Positions 55,596 through 64,000 of a stretch of 64,000 bases of DNA are shown here, one piece after another. This stretch comes from Asticcacaulis aquaticus. Lineage in GTDB: Bacteria > Pseudomonadota > Alphaproteobacteria > Caulobacterales > Caulobacteraceae. The notes under the pieces are model-generated. The model was not told where the DNA came from. It did not search any database and saw nothing but the letters and a program-made list of their open reading frames with translations. Both the position numbers and the translations under genes were made by a program. Location: the NCBI RefSeq assembly GCF_028550415.1, contig NZ_JAQQKX010000004.1:186001-250000 (forward strand), given 5' to 3'. Within the stretch, counting starts at the first letter, position 1. Every line of letters begins with the position of its first letter.

Positions 55596-56309
55596 ATGAC
55601 CGACGAAACCACACCCGCCGCCGCCACCACCTGGGGGCCCATGCGCTCCTTTGGACGCATCAAGTCGCGCACGCTGAAACCGCGTCAGGCTGACCTGTTC
55701 GACACGCTACTGCCGGAAATCGAGATCACCGATGCCCGCATCGACGCCATCAATACCGGCGAGCGCAATGGTGCCTCGGAACTGTGGCTGGAGATCGGTT
55801 TCGGGGGCGGTGAGCATCTGGCCGCGCAGGCGGGCCGCAATCCGCAAGCCCTGATCCTCGGTTTCGAGCCGTTCCTCAATGGTGTCGGTTCCCTGCTGCG
55901 CCATATCGAAGAGCAGGATCTGAGCAATGTCCGCGTCATGCCCGGTGATGCGCGCCCGGTGATCGACAAGCTCAATGCCGAAAGCGTCGACAAGGTCTTC
56001 ATCCTGTTCCCCGATCCGTGGCCCAAGGCTCGTCACCACAAGCGCCGTTTCATCCAGACTGAGACGCTCGATGCGCTGGCCCGCGTCATGAAGGACGGCG
56101 CGCGTCTGCGCTTTGCGACCGACTGGGCCGACTATGCCGACTGGACGCTGGAGCGCGCGACGGCGCATCCGGACTTTGAGTGGACCGCGCAGACCCCGGC
56201 GGAATGGAACGTGCCGCCCGCCGATCACGTCACCACCCGCTACGAAGAGAAAAAGCTGGGTGATTGCGCCCCGGTTTTTCTTGATTTTTATCGCAAACCG
56301 CGAATCTGA
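55596..56309 (+). CDS. trmB: tRNA (guanine-N7)-methyltransferase
   Basis: A 237-residue methyltransferase with LEIGFGGGEHLAAQA as motif I and LFPDPWPKARHHKRRF as the TrmB-specific tRNA-binding signature. It methylates G46 in the variable loop. The N-terminal 25 residues extend beyond the core (TTWGPMRSFGRIKSRTLK). It starts just after the family-1 repeat; GAAGG in the repeat may serve as its ribosome-binding site. Confidence 0.95.
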   Translation: MTDETTPAAATTWGPMRSFGRIKSRTLKPRQADLFDTLLPEIEITDARIDAINTGERNGASELWLEIGFGGGEHLAAQAGRNPQALILGFEPFLNGVGSLLRHIEEQDLSNVRVMPGDARPVIDKLNAESVDKVFILFPDPWPKARHHKRRFIQTETLDALARVMKDGARLRFATDWADYADWTLERATAHPDFEWTAQTPAEWNVPPADHVTTRYEEKKLGDCAPVFLDFYRKPRI

Positions 56310-56410
56310 CGCGAAATTACCACAGCCGTAATTGTCCGATCATTCGGGCATGGACGCCGCGCCCGGAATGCGCCATCGTTAACCATAGTTAATGGGGGCG
56401 TGTTGAGGTT

Positions 56411-57025
56411 ATGGAAGGCCTGCATAAGGTTTCGGCGGGGTTCGTGTTCGCGTTTTTGTGTCTGCACATGGCCAATCACCTGATCGGCTTGCAGGACTTA
56501 GAGACGCACATCACCTTCATGACCGTGGCGCGCATGGCCTATCGACATCCAGTGGTCGAGATGGTCGTGCTGCTGGCCTTTTTGCTGCAAATCCTGACCG
56601 GTTGGGCGCTGGCGCGCGAAATCTGGGCCAAAAAGAAAGACTTCCTTCATCAGCTTCAGGCCGCGTCAGGCGTCTATATCGCCTTTTTCGCCCTGACCCA
56701 CGTAGCGTTTATCTTTGCTGTGCGTCAGGTGTTCAATCTCGACAGCAATATCTATCTGATCGTCGCGGGCCTGATGCAGACGGGGTGGATGTACGTCCTG
56801 ATCCCCTATTATGCGCTGGCGATTTTCGCCCTGTTCGTTCATATGGGCTGCATCCTGTTCGATATCTTCAAGAAAACCCTGCGTCCGGTGTCGTGGATGC
56901 TGCTGGTTTTGACGGTAGGGATCGGCGGATATGTGACCTATGTGATGATGATGACCTATACGGGTCATGTCTTCACCCTGCATGTGCCGGAGGAATACTT
57001 CGCGCTGTATCCTGTGAAATTTTAA
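56411..57025 (+). CDS. Conserved membrane protein, SQR/QFR cytochrome-b-like
   Basis: A 204-residue protein with five hydrophobic helices. Conserved His residues fall inside or beside helices (LHKVSAGFVFAF, LHMANHL, LTHVAFIF, LFVHMGCIL), as in the haem-binding membrane subunits of succinate dehydrogenase or fumarate reductase. No flavoprotein or iron-sulfur subunit gene is nearby, so it is probably an orphan relative. Function unknown. The start has only a weak GAGG two bases upstream. Confidence 0.65.
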   Translation: MEGLHKVSAGFVFAFLCLHMANHLIGLQDLETHITFMTVARMAYRHPVVEMVVLLAFLLQILTGWALAREIWAKKKDFLHQLQAASGVYIAFFALTHVAFIFAVRQVFNLDSNIYLIVAGLMQTGWMYVLIPYYALAIFALFVHMGCILFDIFKKTLRPVSWMLLVLTVGIGGYVTYVMMMTYTGHVFTLHVPEEYFALYPVKF

Positions 57026-57026
57026 C

Positions 57027-57120
57027 TTGGCCATGGATCGTGCAAGTGAGAACACGGATTACTGCGATCCATCCGTGTAGCGGCGGTATGCCGCCGCATC
57101 CGTGTATATCCGTGGCTAAA
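57027..57120. repeat. Family-3 repeat upstream of the rimP operon
   Basis: TTGGCCATGGATCG and AACACGGAT at the left, then ATCCGTGTAGCGGCGGTATGCCGCCGCATCCGTGTATATCCGTGGC in outline. It has a GCGGCGG/CCGCCGC hairpin between ATCCGTG units and resembles the copies at 13077 and 31321. Confidence 0.75.
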
Positions 57121-57132
57121 ACTTATTTTACC

Positions 57133-57161
57133 TTGGCAATCTGACCTCAAGGGTCTATAAG
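57133..57161 (+). promoter_or_regulatory. Promoter for rimP-nusA-infB
   Basis: TTGGCA (57133-57138) and TATAAG (57156-57161) with an ideal 17-bp spacer. Transcription from about 57168 would include the attenuator hairpin at 57196. Confidence 0.65.
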
Positions 57162-57195
57162 CGCTCCAACATCGTCCGAACGGCCACTGGCCACG

Positions 57196-57228
57196 GCGGC
57201 GGCCCTTCAGAAGGCCAGCCGCTTTTTT
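57196..57228 (+). terminator. Terminator-like attenuator in the rimP leader
   Basis: GCGGC (57196-57200) pairs with GCCGC (57218-57222), with inner GGCC/GGCC pairing, followed by TTTTTT (57223-57228). It lies between the promoter and the rimP start (57262), so it would stop transcription of the operon unless overridden. A GGCCA/TGGCC hairpin just upstream (57182-57192) could compete in folding. Confidence 0.75.
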
Positions 57229-57261
57229 GTTGCCCAATCGGAAGAACCAAAGGAACACCTG

Positions 57262-57936
57262 TTGCGCGCGAAAACCACCGAAGACCGTAAGCTGATCGAA
57301 GCTTTCGACCCCATTGCCGAAACTTTGGGCCTCGACATCGTGCGCGTGCGCCTGATGGGCTCGAACAAGCCCGGCGGTGCGCGTCGTCTGCAAATCATGG
57401 CCGAGCGCAAGACCGATGGCGAGATCAGCGTCAATCAGTGCGCCCGCCTGTCGCGTGCCGTGTCGGGCTATCTCGAAGAGACCGACCCGATTTCGGGCGA
57501 ATACATCCTCGAAGTCTCATCGCCTGGCATCGACCGCCCGCTGACGCGTCTCAAGGATTTCGACACCTATCAGGGGCTGGTCGCGCGTCTGGAGCTCGAT
57601 CGTCTGGCCGAGGGGCGCAAGCGCTTCCGCGGGACGCTGGCCGGGACGGAAGACGGCGAATATATCGCCATCGACCTTGAGGACGAAGAAGACACCGCGA
57701 TGATCCCGTTCGCGTGGATTGTCGACGCCAAGCTGGTGCTCAACGACGAACTGATGAAGCTGGGCGCCGAAAAGGCCGCCGCCCGCCGCGATCAGGAAGA
57801 GGATGAGGACGACGAGGATTTTGAAGACGACGTGGACTTCGGCGACGAAGAGGATGACGACTTCGAAGATGCCGATAACGACGATTTTGACGACGCGGAT
57901 TTCGATGACGAATCCGACGACAACAAGCCGAACTAA
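57262..57936 (+). CDS. rimP: Ribosome maturation factor RimP
   Basis: A 224-residue protein beginning with TTG, supported by AGGA seven bases upstream. [12 protein letters not shown] and [16 protein letters not shown] are the RimP core, which aids 30S assembly. The last 50 residues are almost entirely Asp, Glu and Phe ([14 protein letters not shown] and similar), a tail that ordinary RimP of about 150-180 residues lacks. It heads rimP-nusA-ylxR-infB. Confidence 0.94.
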   Translation: MRAKTTEDRKLIEAFDPIAETLGLDIVRVRLMGSNKPGGARRLQIMAERKTDGEISVNQCARLSRAVSGYLEETDPISGEYILEVSSPGIDRPLTRLKDFDTYQGLVARLELDRLAEGRKRFRGTLAGTEDGEYIAIDLEDEEDTAMIPFAWIVDAKLVLNDELMKLGAEKAAARRDQEEDEDDEDFEDDVDFGDEEDDDFEDADNDDFDDADFDDESDDNKPN

Positions 57937-57951
57937 AATAGGAAAAGTGAC

Positions 57952-59580
57952 ATGAGCTTTACCGGAATCAGCGCCAACCGTCAGGAACTGCTGCAAATCG
58001 CCGACGCCGTGGCGCGCGAAAAGTCGATCGACAAGTCGGTCGTCCTGGCCTCGATCGAAGAAGCGGTGCAAAAGGCCGCCCGTTCGCGTTACGGCGCGGA
58101 ACACGACATCCGCGTCTTTGTTGATCCGCGCACCGGCGAAATGACCATCACCCGCTACGTGACGGTCGTCGCCGACGACGAGATCGAGAACGAATACGCC
58201 CAGCGTACCCTGACCGACGCCCTGCGCGACGACAAGGAAGCCTTTGTCGGTAAGGAATATCCGGAAATCCTGCCGCCGTTCGAACTGGGCCGCGTCCAGT
58301 CGCAGATGGCCCGTCAGGTGGTAACGCACAAGGTGCGCGAAGCCGAGCGCGACCGTCAGTACGACGAATTCAAGGACCGCGTCGGCGAAATCGTCAACGG
58401 CACCGTCAAGCGCGTCGAATACGGCAATGTCATCGTCGATCTGGGCCGGGGCGAAGGCATCATGCGCCGCGATCAGTCGATCCCGCGCGAAGCCTTTCAG
58501 GTCAATGACCGCATCCGCGCCTATATCTACGACGTGCGCCGCGAAACCAAGGGCCCGCAGATCATGCTGTCGCGCGCCCACGGCGGCTTCATGGCCAAGC
58601 TGTTCGCGCAGGAAGTCCCCGAAGTCTATGACGGCGTGATCGAAATCAAGTCGGTTGCCCGTGACGCCGGTTCGCGCGCCAAGATGGCGGTTCTGTCGAA
58701 CGACAACTCGATCGATCCGGTCGGCGCCTGCGTCGGTATGCGCGGTTCGCGCGTTCAGGCCGTCGTCGCCGAACTGCAGAACGAAAAGATCGATATCATC
58801 CAGTGGTCGCCGGACGAAGCCACCTTCATCGTCAACGCTCTGGCCCCGGCCGAAGTGTCGAAGGTCGTGCTGGACGAAGAAGAAGACCGCGTCGAAGTGG
58901 TCGTGCCGGATGAACAACTGTCGCTGGCCATCGGCCGTCGCGGCCAGAACGTGCGTCTGGCCTCGCAGCTGACCGGCTGGCAGGTCGACATCATCACCGA
59001 GTCGCAGGATTCGGAACGCCGTCAGAAAGAATTCGCCGAGCGCACCGCCCTGTTCCAGGAAGCGCTCGATGTCGACGAAGTCATCGCCCAGCTGCTAGTT
59101 ACCGAAGGCTTCACCACGGTCGAAGATCTGGCCTATGTCGATCAGGGCGAGATCGCCGTCATCGAAGGCTTCGACGAAGACACGGCCTCGGAACTGCAAG
59201 CCCGTGCGCGCGACTTCCTTGAGCGCGAACAGGCCGAGCAGAACGCCAAGCGGACCGAACTGGGTGTCGAAGACGAGGTTCTGAACGTGCCGGGTATCAC
59301 GCTGGCCATGGCCGTCGCTCTGGGCGAAGCCGGCGTGAAGACGGTCGAGGATCTCGCTGATCTGGCGACCGACGAACTGCGTGGCGGTTTTGAACAGAAC
59401 GGTGCCGAGCGCGTTCGCGTCGCCGGTGCGCTGGAAGCCTTCTCGCTGTCGGTGCCGGATGCGGAAAACCTGATCCTCAACGCGCGTATCGCCGCCGGCT
59501 GGATCGAAGCACCGGAAGAGGTAGCCGAAGAGTCTTATGAAGAGGAGGGCGAAATCAGTGACGCCGACTCCGAACAATGA
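57952..59580 (+). CDS. nusA: Transcription termination/antitermination factor NusA
   Basis: A 542-residue protein: N-terminal polymerase-binding domain ([28 protein letters not shown]), S1 domain ([18 protein letters not shown]), KH1 and KH2 ([38 protein letters not shown]), and two acidic C-terminal repeats (VITEGF / VLNVPGI type). It modulates pausing and antitermination. The end overlaps the ylxR-type start by 23 bases. Confidence 0.96.
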   Translation: MSFTGISANRQELLQIADAVAREKSIDKSVVLASIEEAVQKAARSRYGAEHDIRVFVDPRTGEMTITRYVTVVADDEIENEYAQRTLTDALRDDKEAFVGKEYPEILPPFELGRVQSQMARQVVTHKVREAERDRQYDEFKDRVGEIVNGTVKRVEYGNVIVDLGRGEGIMRRDQSIPREAFQVNDRIRAYIYDVRRETKGPQIMLSRAHGGFMAKLFAQEVPEVYDGVIEIKSVARDAGSRAKMAVLSNDNSIDPVGACVGMRGSRVQAVVAELQNEKIDIIQWSPDEATFIVNALAPAEVSKVVLDEEEDRVEVVVPDEQLSLAIGRRGQNVRLASQLTGWQVDIITESQDSERRQKEFAERTALFQEALDVDEVIAQLLVTEGFTTVEDLAYVDQGEIAVIEGFDEDTASELQARARDFLEREQAEQNAKRTELGVEDEVLNVPGITLAMAVALGEAGVKTVEDLADLATDELRGGFEQNGAERVRVAGALEAFSLSVPDAENLILNARIAAGWIEAPEEVAEESYEEEGEISDADSEQ

Positions 59581-60277
59581 GACCCTCGTCGATCTGACCG
59601 AAGATAGTCCTGAGGCGGAAACGCCTCAGGATGCGACCTTGCCTGTCGAAACCACGCGGCGCGATATCGCCTCGCATACGGCGTTCGCGCGTGACGGCCT
59701 GATCCGGTTTGTCGTGTCGCCAGACGGTTTTGCCGTGCCCGACCTCAAGGAAAACCTGCCCGGTCGCGGTTTATGGCTCAAGGCCGATGCCGACAGTCTG
59801 GCGCTGGCCATCAAAAAGAACCTGTTTTCGCGCGCCGCCAAACGTCAGGTGAAAGCCCCTGACGGACTGAGCGACATGGTGCCGAACCTGATCCGCAAAC
59901 GCGTGCTCGATCAGCTCGGTCTGGCGCGTCGCGAAGGAAATTTGCTGACGGGGTTTGAAAAAGTCGCCGCAGCGCTTAAATTAGGCAGGAGCCAGCCTCA
60001 CGCCGCTGGCCGGGCCGCCTGGCTGATCGAAGCCGCCGACGGTGCCGAAGACGGTCGTAACAAGCTCCTGTCTGTCGCATTTTCGCAAACCCCGCCGGTT
60101 AATATCTGCGGAATCTTCACGAACGACGAATTGAGTTTGGCTTTGGGACTGGAAAATGTCATACACGCCGCCATTGTCGAAGGGCGTCGGTCTCAGGCCT
60201 TTTCGAAAGAGATTACGCGCCTGAGCGGGTTCCAACCGCTGTTTCCTGCGAAATGGCGCGAAAGGCCCTTTAATTGA
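59558..60277 (+). CDS. YlxR (DUF448) / L7Ae-like RNA-binding protein
   Basis: A 239-residue protein starting with GTG; GGAGGG eight bases upstream decides this start. The YlxR domain reads LIRFVVSPDGFAVPDLKENLPGRGLWL. The second half (ALKLGRSQPHAAGRAAWLIEAADGAEDGRNKL) resembles the L7Ae/YlxQ domain fused to YlxR in alphaproteobacteria. The Cys of the usual R-x-C-I signature is replaced (RRDIAS). It lies between nusA and infB as usual and probably assists ribosome or RNA metabolism. Confidence 0.85.
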   Translation: MTPTPNNETLVDLTEDSPEAETPQDATLPVETTRRDIASHTAFARDGLIRFVVSPDGFAVPDLKENLPGRGLWLKADADSLALAIKKNLFSRAAKRQVKAPDGLSDMVPNLIRKRVLDQLGLARREGNLLTGFEKVAAALKLGRSQPHAAGRAAWLIEAADGAEDGRNKLLSVAFSQTPPVNICGIFTNDELSLALGLENVIHAAIVEGRRSQAFSKEITRLSGFQPLFPAKWRERPFN

Positions 60278-60390
60278 GTTGAGAATGCGACTATCAGGGC
60301 GGTGAATTTTCACGGCCCCATTTTCGTATTCCGAATTTGTCCGAAACGAAACCGATCGCGGTTTCATCAAGGTTTAAGTAAGCAAGCTGA

Positions 60391-63300
60391 ATGAGCGACC
60401 CGAAAGACGATAAGACCGATGCCCAAAAGGGCGACAATACCCGCGCGCCGCTGAGCCTCAAGCCGCGGACCGGTGGAAACGTGTCCACCGGCACCGTAAA
60501 GCAGAGCTTCAGCCACGGGCGTTCGAAGACGGTGGTGGTGGAAACCAAGCGCCGTATCGGCACGCCGCCGCCGGGCGCTCCGGGCAGCGCGAACGCCGCG
60601 CCGCGTCCGACCGCCGACAGCAATCTGGCCAAGCCGCGTCCGCAAGGTGCGCCGTCGGGTCAGCCGCAAAACAACGGTCCGCGTCCGGCTCCGCGTCCGC
60701 AAGCCGCTGGTGGTAACCTCGGTGGTCTGCGCCAGGAAGAGGTCGAACGCCGCAACCGCGTCGTCGAGGCCGCCCGTCAGGATCAGGAACGCCGCGAAGC
60801 CGATGCCCGTCGCGCTGCCGAAGTCCGCGCCCGTGAAGAGGCCGCGCGTCGCGCCGCCGAGCCTGCGCCGCAACCGGCTCAACCGGCACCGGCTGCGCCT
60901 TCGGCCCCGGTCGAAGCGCCGCGCGCGGCCGAGCCCGCGCCGCAACCCGTTCAAAAGAGCCCTATCGAAGAAGCTCTGTCGCGTCCGGCCCAGCGCGCGC
61001 CGCGCGAAGGTCATCGTGAAGGCTTCCGCGACGATCGTGGTCCGCGCACGGAACGTCCGCAAGGTCAATACGGCGACCGTCCCCGTCCTCAGGGCGACCG
61101 TCCGCCGTTTAACCGCGACCGTCCGCAAGGTGATCGCCCCCAGGGTAACTATGGCGAACGTACGCCGCGCCCCCAAGGTGACCGTCCGCAAGGCAACTAT
61201 GGTGAGCGCACCCCGCGTCCGCAGGGTGACCGTCCTCAGGGCGATCGTCCGCCGTTCAACCGTGATCGTCCGCAAGGCGACCGCCCGCCATTCAATCGTG
61301 ATGGCAATCGTGACCGCCCGCAAGGCGATCGTCCTCAGGGCGATCGTGGACCCCGTCCTCAGGGCGACCGTGGTCCGCGTCCCGCCGGTGAAACCGTTCG
61401 TTACTCGGCCAATTCGCCGCGTCCGCCGCGTGCCCCCGCCGGTGTCGCCCCGAACGCCCCGTCGGTGTCCGAAGTCGACCGTATCCGCTCTTCGCGCGGC
61501 ACGCCCGCCGGTCGCCCGCTGGGTGCTCGTGCCGGTGACGACGATGATCGCAACAAGCGCGGCAAGGCCGGCGCGCCGACCAAGGCCGTCTCGCAGACCC
61601 GCGGTGAGCCCAAGCGCCGCGAAGGCCGCCTGACCCTGCAAGCCGTTGTCGGTGACGACGAGGGTGCCGCCGACCGCATGCGTTCGCTGGCCTCGGTCCG
61701 CCGGGCGCGTGAGCGTGAACGCGAAAAGCGCAAGGGCACGACGACCGAACAGGCCCGCGTGTCGCGTGATGTCGTCATCCCCGATGTCATCACGGTTCAG
61801 GAACTGTCCAACCGTATGGCTGTCCGCGCCGTCGACATCATCAAGATGCTGATGAAGCAGGGCATGATGCTCAAGATCAACGACGTGATCGATTCCGATA
61901 CCGCCGAACTGGTGGCCACCGAATTCGGCCATACCGTCAAGCGCGTGTCTGAAGCCGACGTCATGGAAGGCTTCATCGATGCCGAAGACCACGACGACGA
62001 TACCATCGTTCGTCCGCCGGTCGTCGCCATCATGGGTCACGTCGACCACGGTAAGACCTCGCTGCTCGACGCCCTGCGCAAGGAAGACGTCGCCTCGGGC
62101 GAAGCCGGGGGCATCACCCAGCATATCGGCGCCTATCAGATCAAGGTGCCGTCGGGCGACCGCGTCACCTTCCTCGATACGCCGGGCCACGCCGCCTTCT
62201 CGGCCATGCGTGCCCGTGGTGCGAACGTGACCGACATCGTGGTGCTGGTCGTGGCGGCCGATGACGGTGTCATGCCGCAGACCATCGAAGCCATCAACCA
62301 CGCTCGCGCGGCCAAAACCCCGATGATCGTGGCTGTCAACAAGATGGACAAGCCGGACGCCAATCCGCAGCGCGTCATCAACGAACTTCTGCAATACGAA
62401 GTCGTCGTCGAAGCGCTGGGTGGCGACACGCAGATCATCGAAGTCTCGGCCAAGACGGGTCAGGGCCTCGACAACCTGATCGAAGCCATCCTGCTGCAGG
62501 CCGAAGTCCTCGACCTGCGCGCCAATCCGGACCGCACCGCCGAAGGCGTGGTCATCGAAGCCAAGCTCGACAAGGGCCGTGGCCCGGTGGCGACGGTTCT
62601 AGTCAAGCGCGGTACGCTCAAGCGCGGCGACATCATCGTGGCCGGTGCGTCGTGGGGCCGCGTCCGCGCCCTGATCGACGAACGCAACGCGCAACTACCC
62701 GAAGCGGGTCCGTCGCAGCCGGTGGAAATCCTCGGCCTTGACGCCGCGCCCGATCCCGGTGAAGCCTTCGCCGTGGTCGAAAGCGATGCGCGCGCCCGTG
62801 AAATCACCGAGTATCGTCTGCGCGTGAAGCGTGAAAAGACGATGGCCCCGGTGGGCGCCGTGTCGTTGACCGACATGATGTCGAAGCTGGCCGAAAAGAA
62901 GGTCAAGGAGCTTCAGCTCATCGTCAAGGCCGACGTGCAGGGTTCCGCCGAAGCGATCATCGGCTCGCTGGAAAAGGTTGGCAACGACGAAGTTCGCGCC
63001 CGTATCATCCATTCGGGTGCCGGTGCGATCACCGAGTCCGACGTGCAACTGGCCAAGGGCTCGAACTCGCCGATCATCGGTTTCAACGTCCGGGCCTCGA
63101 AGCAGGCGCGCGATCTGGCCGAACGCGAAGGCGTGGAAATCCGTTACTACGCGATCATCTACGACCTGATCGACGACATCAAGGGCGTTCTGTCGGGCAT
63201 GCTGGCGCCGATCCAGCGCGAAACCTTCCTCGGCAATGCCGAGGTGCTTCAGGTGTTCGACATCTCGAAGGTCGGTAAGATCGCCGGCTGCCGGGTTACC

Positions 63301-63519
63301 GAAGGCCGCGTGGAAAAGGGCGCCCGCGTCCGTATCCTGCGCGACAACGTTGTTATTCAGGAAATGGGCGTCCTCTCGACGCTCAAGCGCTTCAAGGACG
63401 AGGTCAATTCGGTGGTCGTGGGTCAGGAATGCGGTATGGCGTTCAATGGCTTCCAGGACCTCAAGGCCGGGGACTTCATCGAGTGCTTTACGGTCGAAGA
63501 GATCAAGCGGACTCTCTAG
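60391..63519 (+). CDS. infB: Translation initiation factor IF-2
   Basis: A 1042-residue IF-2. Residues 1-50 hold a short conserved N-terminal motif (RKTLSLKxx-like [16 protein letters not shown]), then Ala/Arg/Pro/Gln-rich helix and a tandemly repeated disordered stretch (about residues 210-330, units of [16 protein letters not shown] and PPFNRD). The GTPase starts at [14 protein letters not shown] near residue 550 with DTPGHAAF and NKMDKPDA. Domains C1 and C2 end the protein. It brings fMet-tRNA to the 30S subunit. The repeat region is highly Arg/Pro/Gln rich. Confidence 0.96.
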   Translation: MSDPKDDKTDAQKGDNTRAPLSLKPRTGGNVSTGTVKQSFSHGRSKTVVVETKRRIGTPPPGAPGSANAAPRPTADSNLAKPRPQGAPSGQPQNNGPRPAPRPQAAGGNLGGLRQEEVERRNRVVEAARQDQERREADARRAAEVRAREEAARRAAEPAPQPAQPAPAAPSAPVEAPRAAEPAPQPVQKSPIEEALSRPAQRAPREGHREGFRDDRGPRTERPQGQYGDRPRPQGDRPPFNRDRPQGDRPQGNYGERTPRPQGDRPQGNYGERTPRPQGDRPQGDRPPFNRDRPQGDRPPFNRDGNRDRPQGDRPQGDRGPRPQGDRGPRPAGETVRYSANSPRPPRAPAGVAPNAPSVSEVDRIRSSRGTPAGRPLGARAGDDDDRNKRGKAGAPTKAVSQTRGEPKRREGRLTLQAVVGDDEGAADRMRSLASVRRAREREREKRKGTTTEQARVSRDVVIPDVITVQELSNRMAVRAVDIIKMLMKQGMMLKINDVIDSDTAELVATEFGHTVKRVSEADVMEGFIDAEDHDDDTIVRPPVVAIMGHVDHGKTSLLDALRKEDVASGEAGGITQHIGAYQIKVPSGDRVTFLDTPGHAAFSAMRARGANVTDIVVLVVAADDGVMPQTIEAINHARAAKTPMIVAVNKMDKPDANPQRVINELLQYEVVVEALGGDTQIIEVSAKTGQGLDNLIEAILLQAEVLDLRANPDRTAEGVVIEAKLDKGRGPVATVLVKRGTLKRGDIIVAGASWGRVRALIDERNAQLPEAGPSQPVEILGLDAAPDPGEAFAVVESDARAREITEYRLRVKREKTMAPVGAVSLTDMMSKLAEKKVKELQLIVKADVQGSAEAIIGSLEKVGNDEVRARIIHSGAGAITESDVQLAKGSNSPIIGFNVRASKQARDLAEREGVEIRYYAIIYDLIDDIKGVLSGMLAPIQRETFLGNAEVLQVFDISKVGKIAGCRVTEGRVEKGARVRILRDNVVIQEMGVLSTLKRFKDEVNSVVVGQECGMAFNGFQDLKAGDFIECFTVEEIKRTL

Positions 63520-63594
63520 TCTATCAAAAGGATTTGGCCCGGCCTTGTTTCGGGCCGAATGCTTTTGGGGCTTGGGTGTCTCTGACAGTTATGG

Positions 63595-63624
63595 GGTGTG
63601 GGGTCTGTGACCCCACACCTTTTT
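63595..63624 (+). terminator. Family-2 palindrome acting as infB terminator
   Basis: GGTGTGGGGTC (63595-63605) pairs with GACCCCACACC (63609-63619) around TGT, followed by TTTTT. It carries the ATGGGGTGTGGGGTC form of the family-2 repeat. Here it makes a textbook terminator for the rimP-infB operon. A weaker GGCCCG/CGGGCC hairpin lies at 63536-63556. Confidence 0.85.
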
Positions 63625-63695
63625 CTTTCATTTGTAACCTTTGACTTTTCGCAAGATTTACCTGCTATAGCGGGACAAACCTCTGGAATGCGCTT

Positions 63696-64000
63696 GTGCC
63701 CGATACGACCTTTTTCGACCCGTCCCATTACGTCCTGATCATCAAATGCCCCGATACGCGCGGTATCGTCGCGGCGGTGTCGGGCTATCTGAACGACAAC
63801 GACATTTCGATTGTTGAATCCAATCAGTTCAACGACGCGGGCGGTGACATGTTCTATGTCCGCGTGGTGTTCAAACAGGCCGGGCCGCGAATGCCGCCGA
63901 TGTCGATCCTGCGCGAAGGCTTCAAGCCGATCGCGCACCGCTTCAGCATGGAATGGGACATCCATAATCTCAGCGTTCGCCCGCGTGTGATTATAGCTGT
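63696..64000 (+). CDS. purU: Formyltetrahydrofolate deformylase, N-terminal part (3' end outside window)
   Basis: An open frame from GTG at 63696 to the window end gives 101 residues. GGAA seven bases upstream supports the start. HYVLIIKCPDTRGIVAAVSG and DISIVESNQFNDAGGDMFYVRV form the N-terminal ACT domain of PurU, followed by the start of the formyl-transferase domain (RPRVIIAV). PurU hydrolyses 10-formyl-THF to formate and THF, balancing one-carbon pools. The catalytic residues lie beyond the window. Confidence 0.9.
   Translation, partial: MPDTTFFDPSHYVLIIKCPDTRGIVAAVSGYLNDNDISIVESNQFNDAGGDMFYVRVVFKQAGPRMPPMSILREGFKPIAHRFSMEWDIHNLSVRPRVIIA

Noticed and set aside
56379-56392. CtrA-like box TTAA-N6-TTAA upstream of the cytochrome-b-like gene
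   Set aside because: The spacer is six bases instead of seven, which breaks helical phasing of the two half-sites.
57517-58917. 466-aa minus-strand open frame antisense to rimP and nusA
   Set aside because: Spans two well-supported genes; its Asp/Val-rich sequence is the reverse of their codons.
61080-61380. CRISPR-like direct repeats
   Set aside because: Units are in frame, of unequal length, without spacers, and encode the IF-2 linker; no cas gene is present.
60367-62394. 675-aa minus-strand and 328-aa plus-strand frames in infB with repetitive Arg/Thr/Val sequence
   Set aside because: Both come from reading the infB repeat DNA in other frames; the IF-2 frame has all GTPase motifs.

Overview
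The window looks like the replication-origin region of an alphaproteobacterial chromosome, most probably from the order Caulobacterales. The evidence is the conserved hemE / RP001-type gene pair flanking an AT-rich origin with five CtrA-type boxes, parA-parB-rsmG-mnmG-mnmE with three perfect parS sites, a CenR-type regulator and an NtrZ-like periplasmic protein. GC content is around 60% by eye, lower than is usual for Caulobacter or Brevundimonas, so an Asticcacaulis-like organism is a reasonable guess; that is inference. Almost every gene is housekeeping. I see no prophage, insertion sequence, CRISPR array, rRNA or tRNA, and the only toxin-antitoxin pair is parDE-like.

Layout. 1-4.1 kb: 3' end of argG, a convergent parDE-like pair, a diacylglycerol-kinase-like / metallophosphoesterase pair and a LysE-type exporter. 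4.3-12.2 kb: ftsK, ridA, and a minus-strand leuS-lptE-holA group preceded by a DUF3576 lipoprotein gene. 12.6-19 kb: NtrZ-like protein, thiE-like gene, yggS-type PLP protein, L,D-transpeptidase, cenR, small lipoprotein, DUF3052, a conserved unknown, xthA, lolA. 19-29.5 kb: a minus-strand run parB, parA, rsmG, mnmG, mnmE, DUF6489, rho, hemJ, hemH, hemE. 29.46-29.93 kb: the origin. 29.9-34.2 kb: PEP/pyruvate dikinase regulator, an ACP-like membrane protein (minus), maf-aroE-coaE-dnaQ. 34.3-44 kb: secB, a Tim44-domain protein, mltA, a MAPEG protein, a HerA-like ATPase, a candidate small RNA, and the giant NAD-glutamate dehydrogenase. 44-54 kb: universal stress protein, nfuA, tsaB, rimI, fur, a polysaccharide deacetylase, miaB-phoH-ybeY-corC-lnt. 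53.7-64 kb: XRE regulator, metK, trmB, a membrane protein, rimP-nusA-ylxR-infB and the start of purU.

How the parts work together. Genes immediately left of the origin read leftward and most genes to its right read rightward, so transcription is largely co-directional with replication forks leaving 29.5-29.9 kb. CtrA boxes would block DnaA-dependent initiation, and ParB loaded at parS 4.7-8 kb away, with ParA, would segregate the new origins. The rest is translation (leuS, rimP-nusA-infB, mnmE/G, miaB, tsaB, rimI, trmB, rsmG, ybeY), envelope (lptE, lolA, lnt, mltA, LDT, secB) and haem synthesis.

The most interesting non-coding signals are the origin; a two-hairpin C-rich-loop sRNA candidate upstream of gdhZ; a terminator-like attenuator ahead of rimP; a near-palindromic operator ahead of metK; and four families of intergenic repeat. 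All six copies of one repeat family lie within about 50 bp upstream of a start codon. Nothing here is clearly an undescribed multi-gene system; these RNA and repeat elements are the best candidates for new biology.
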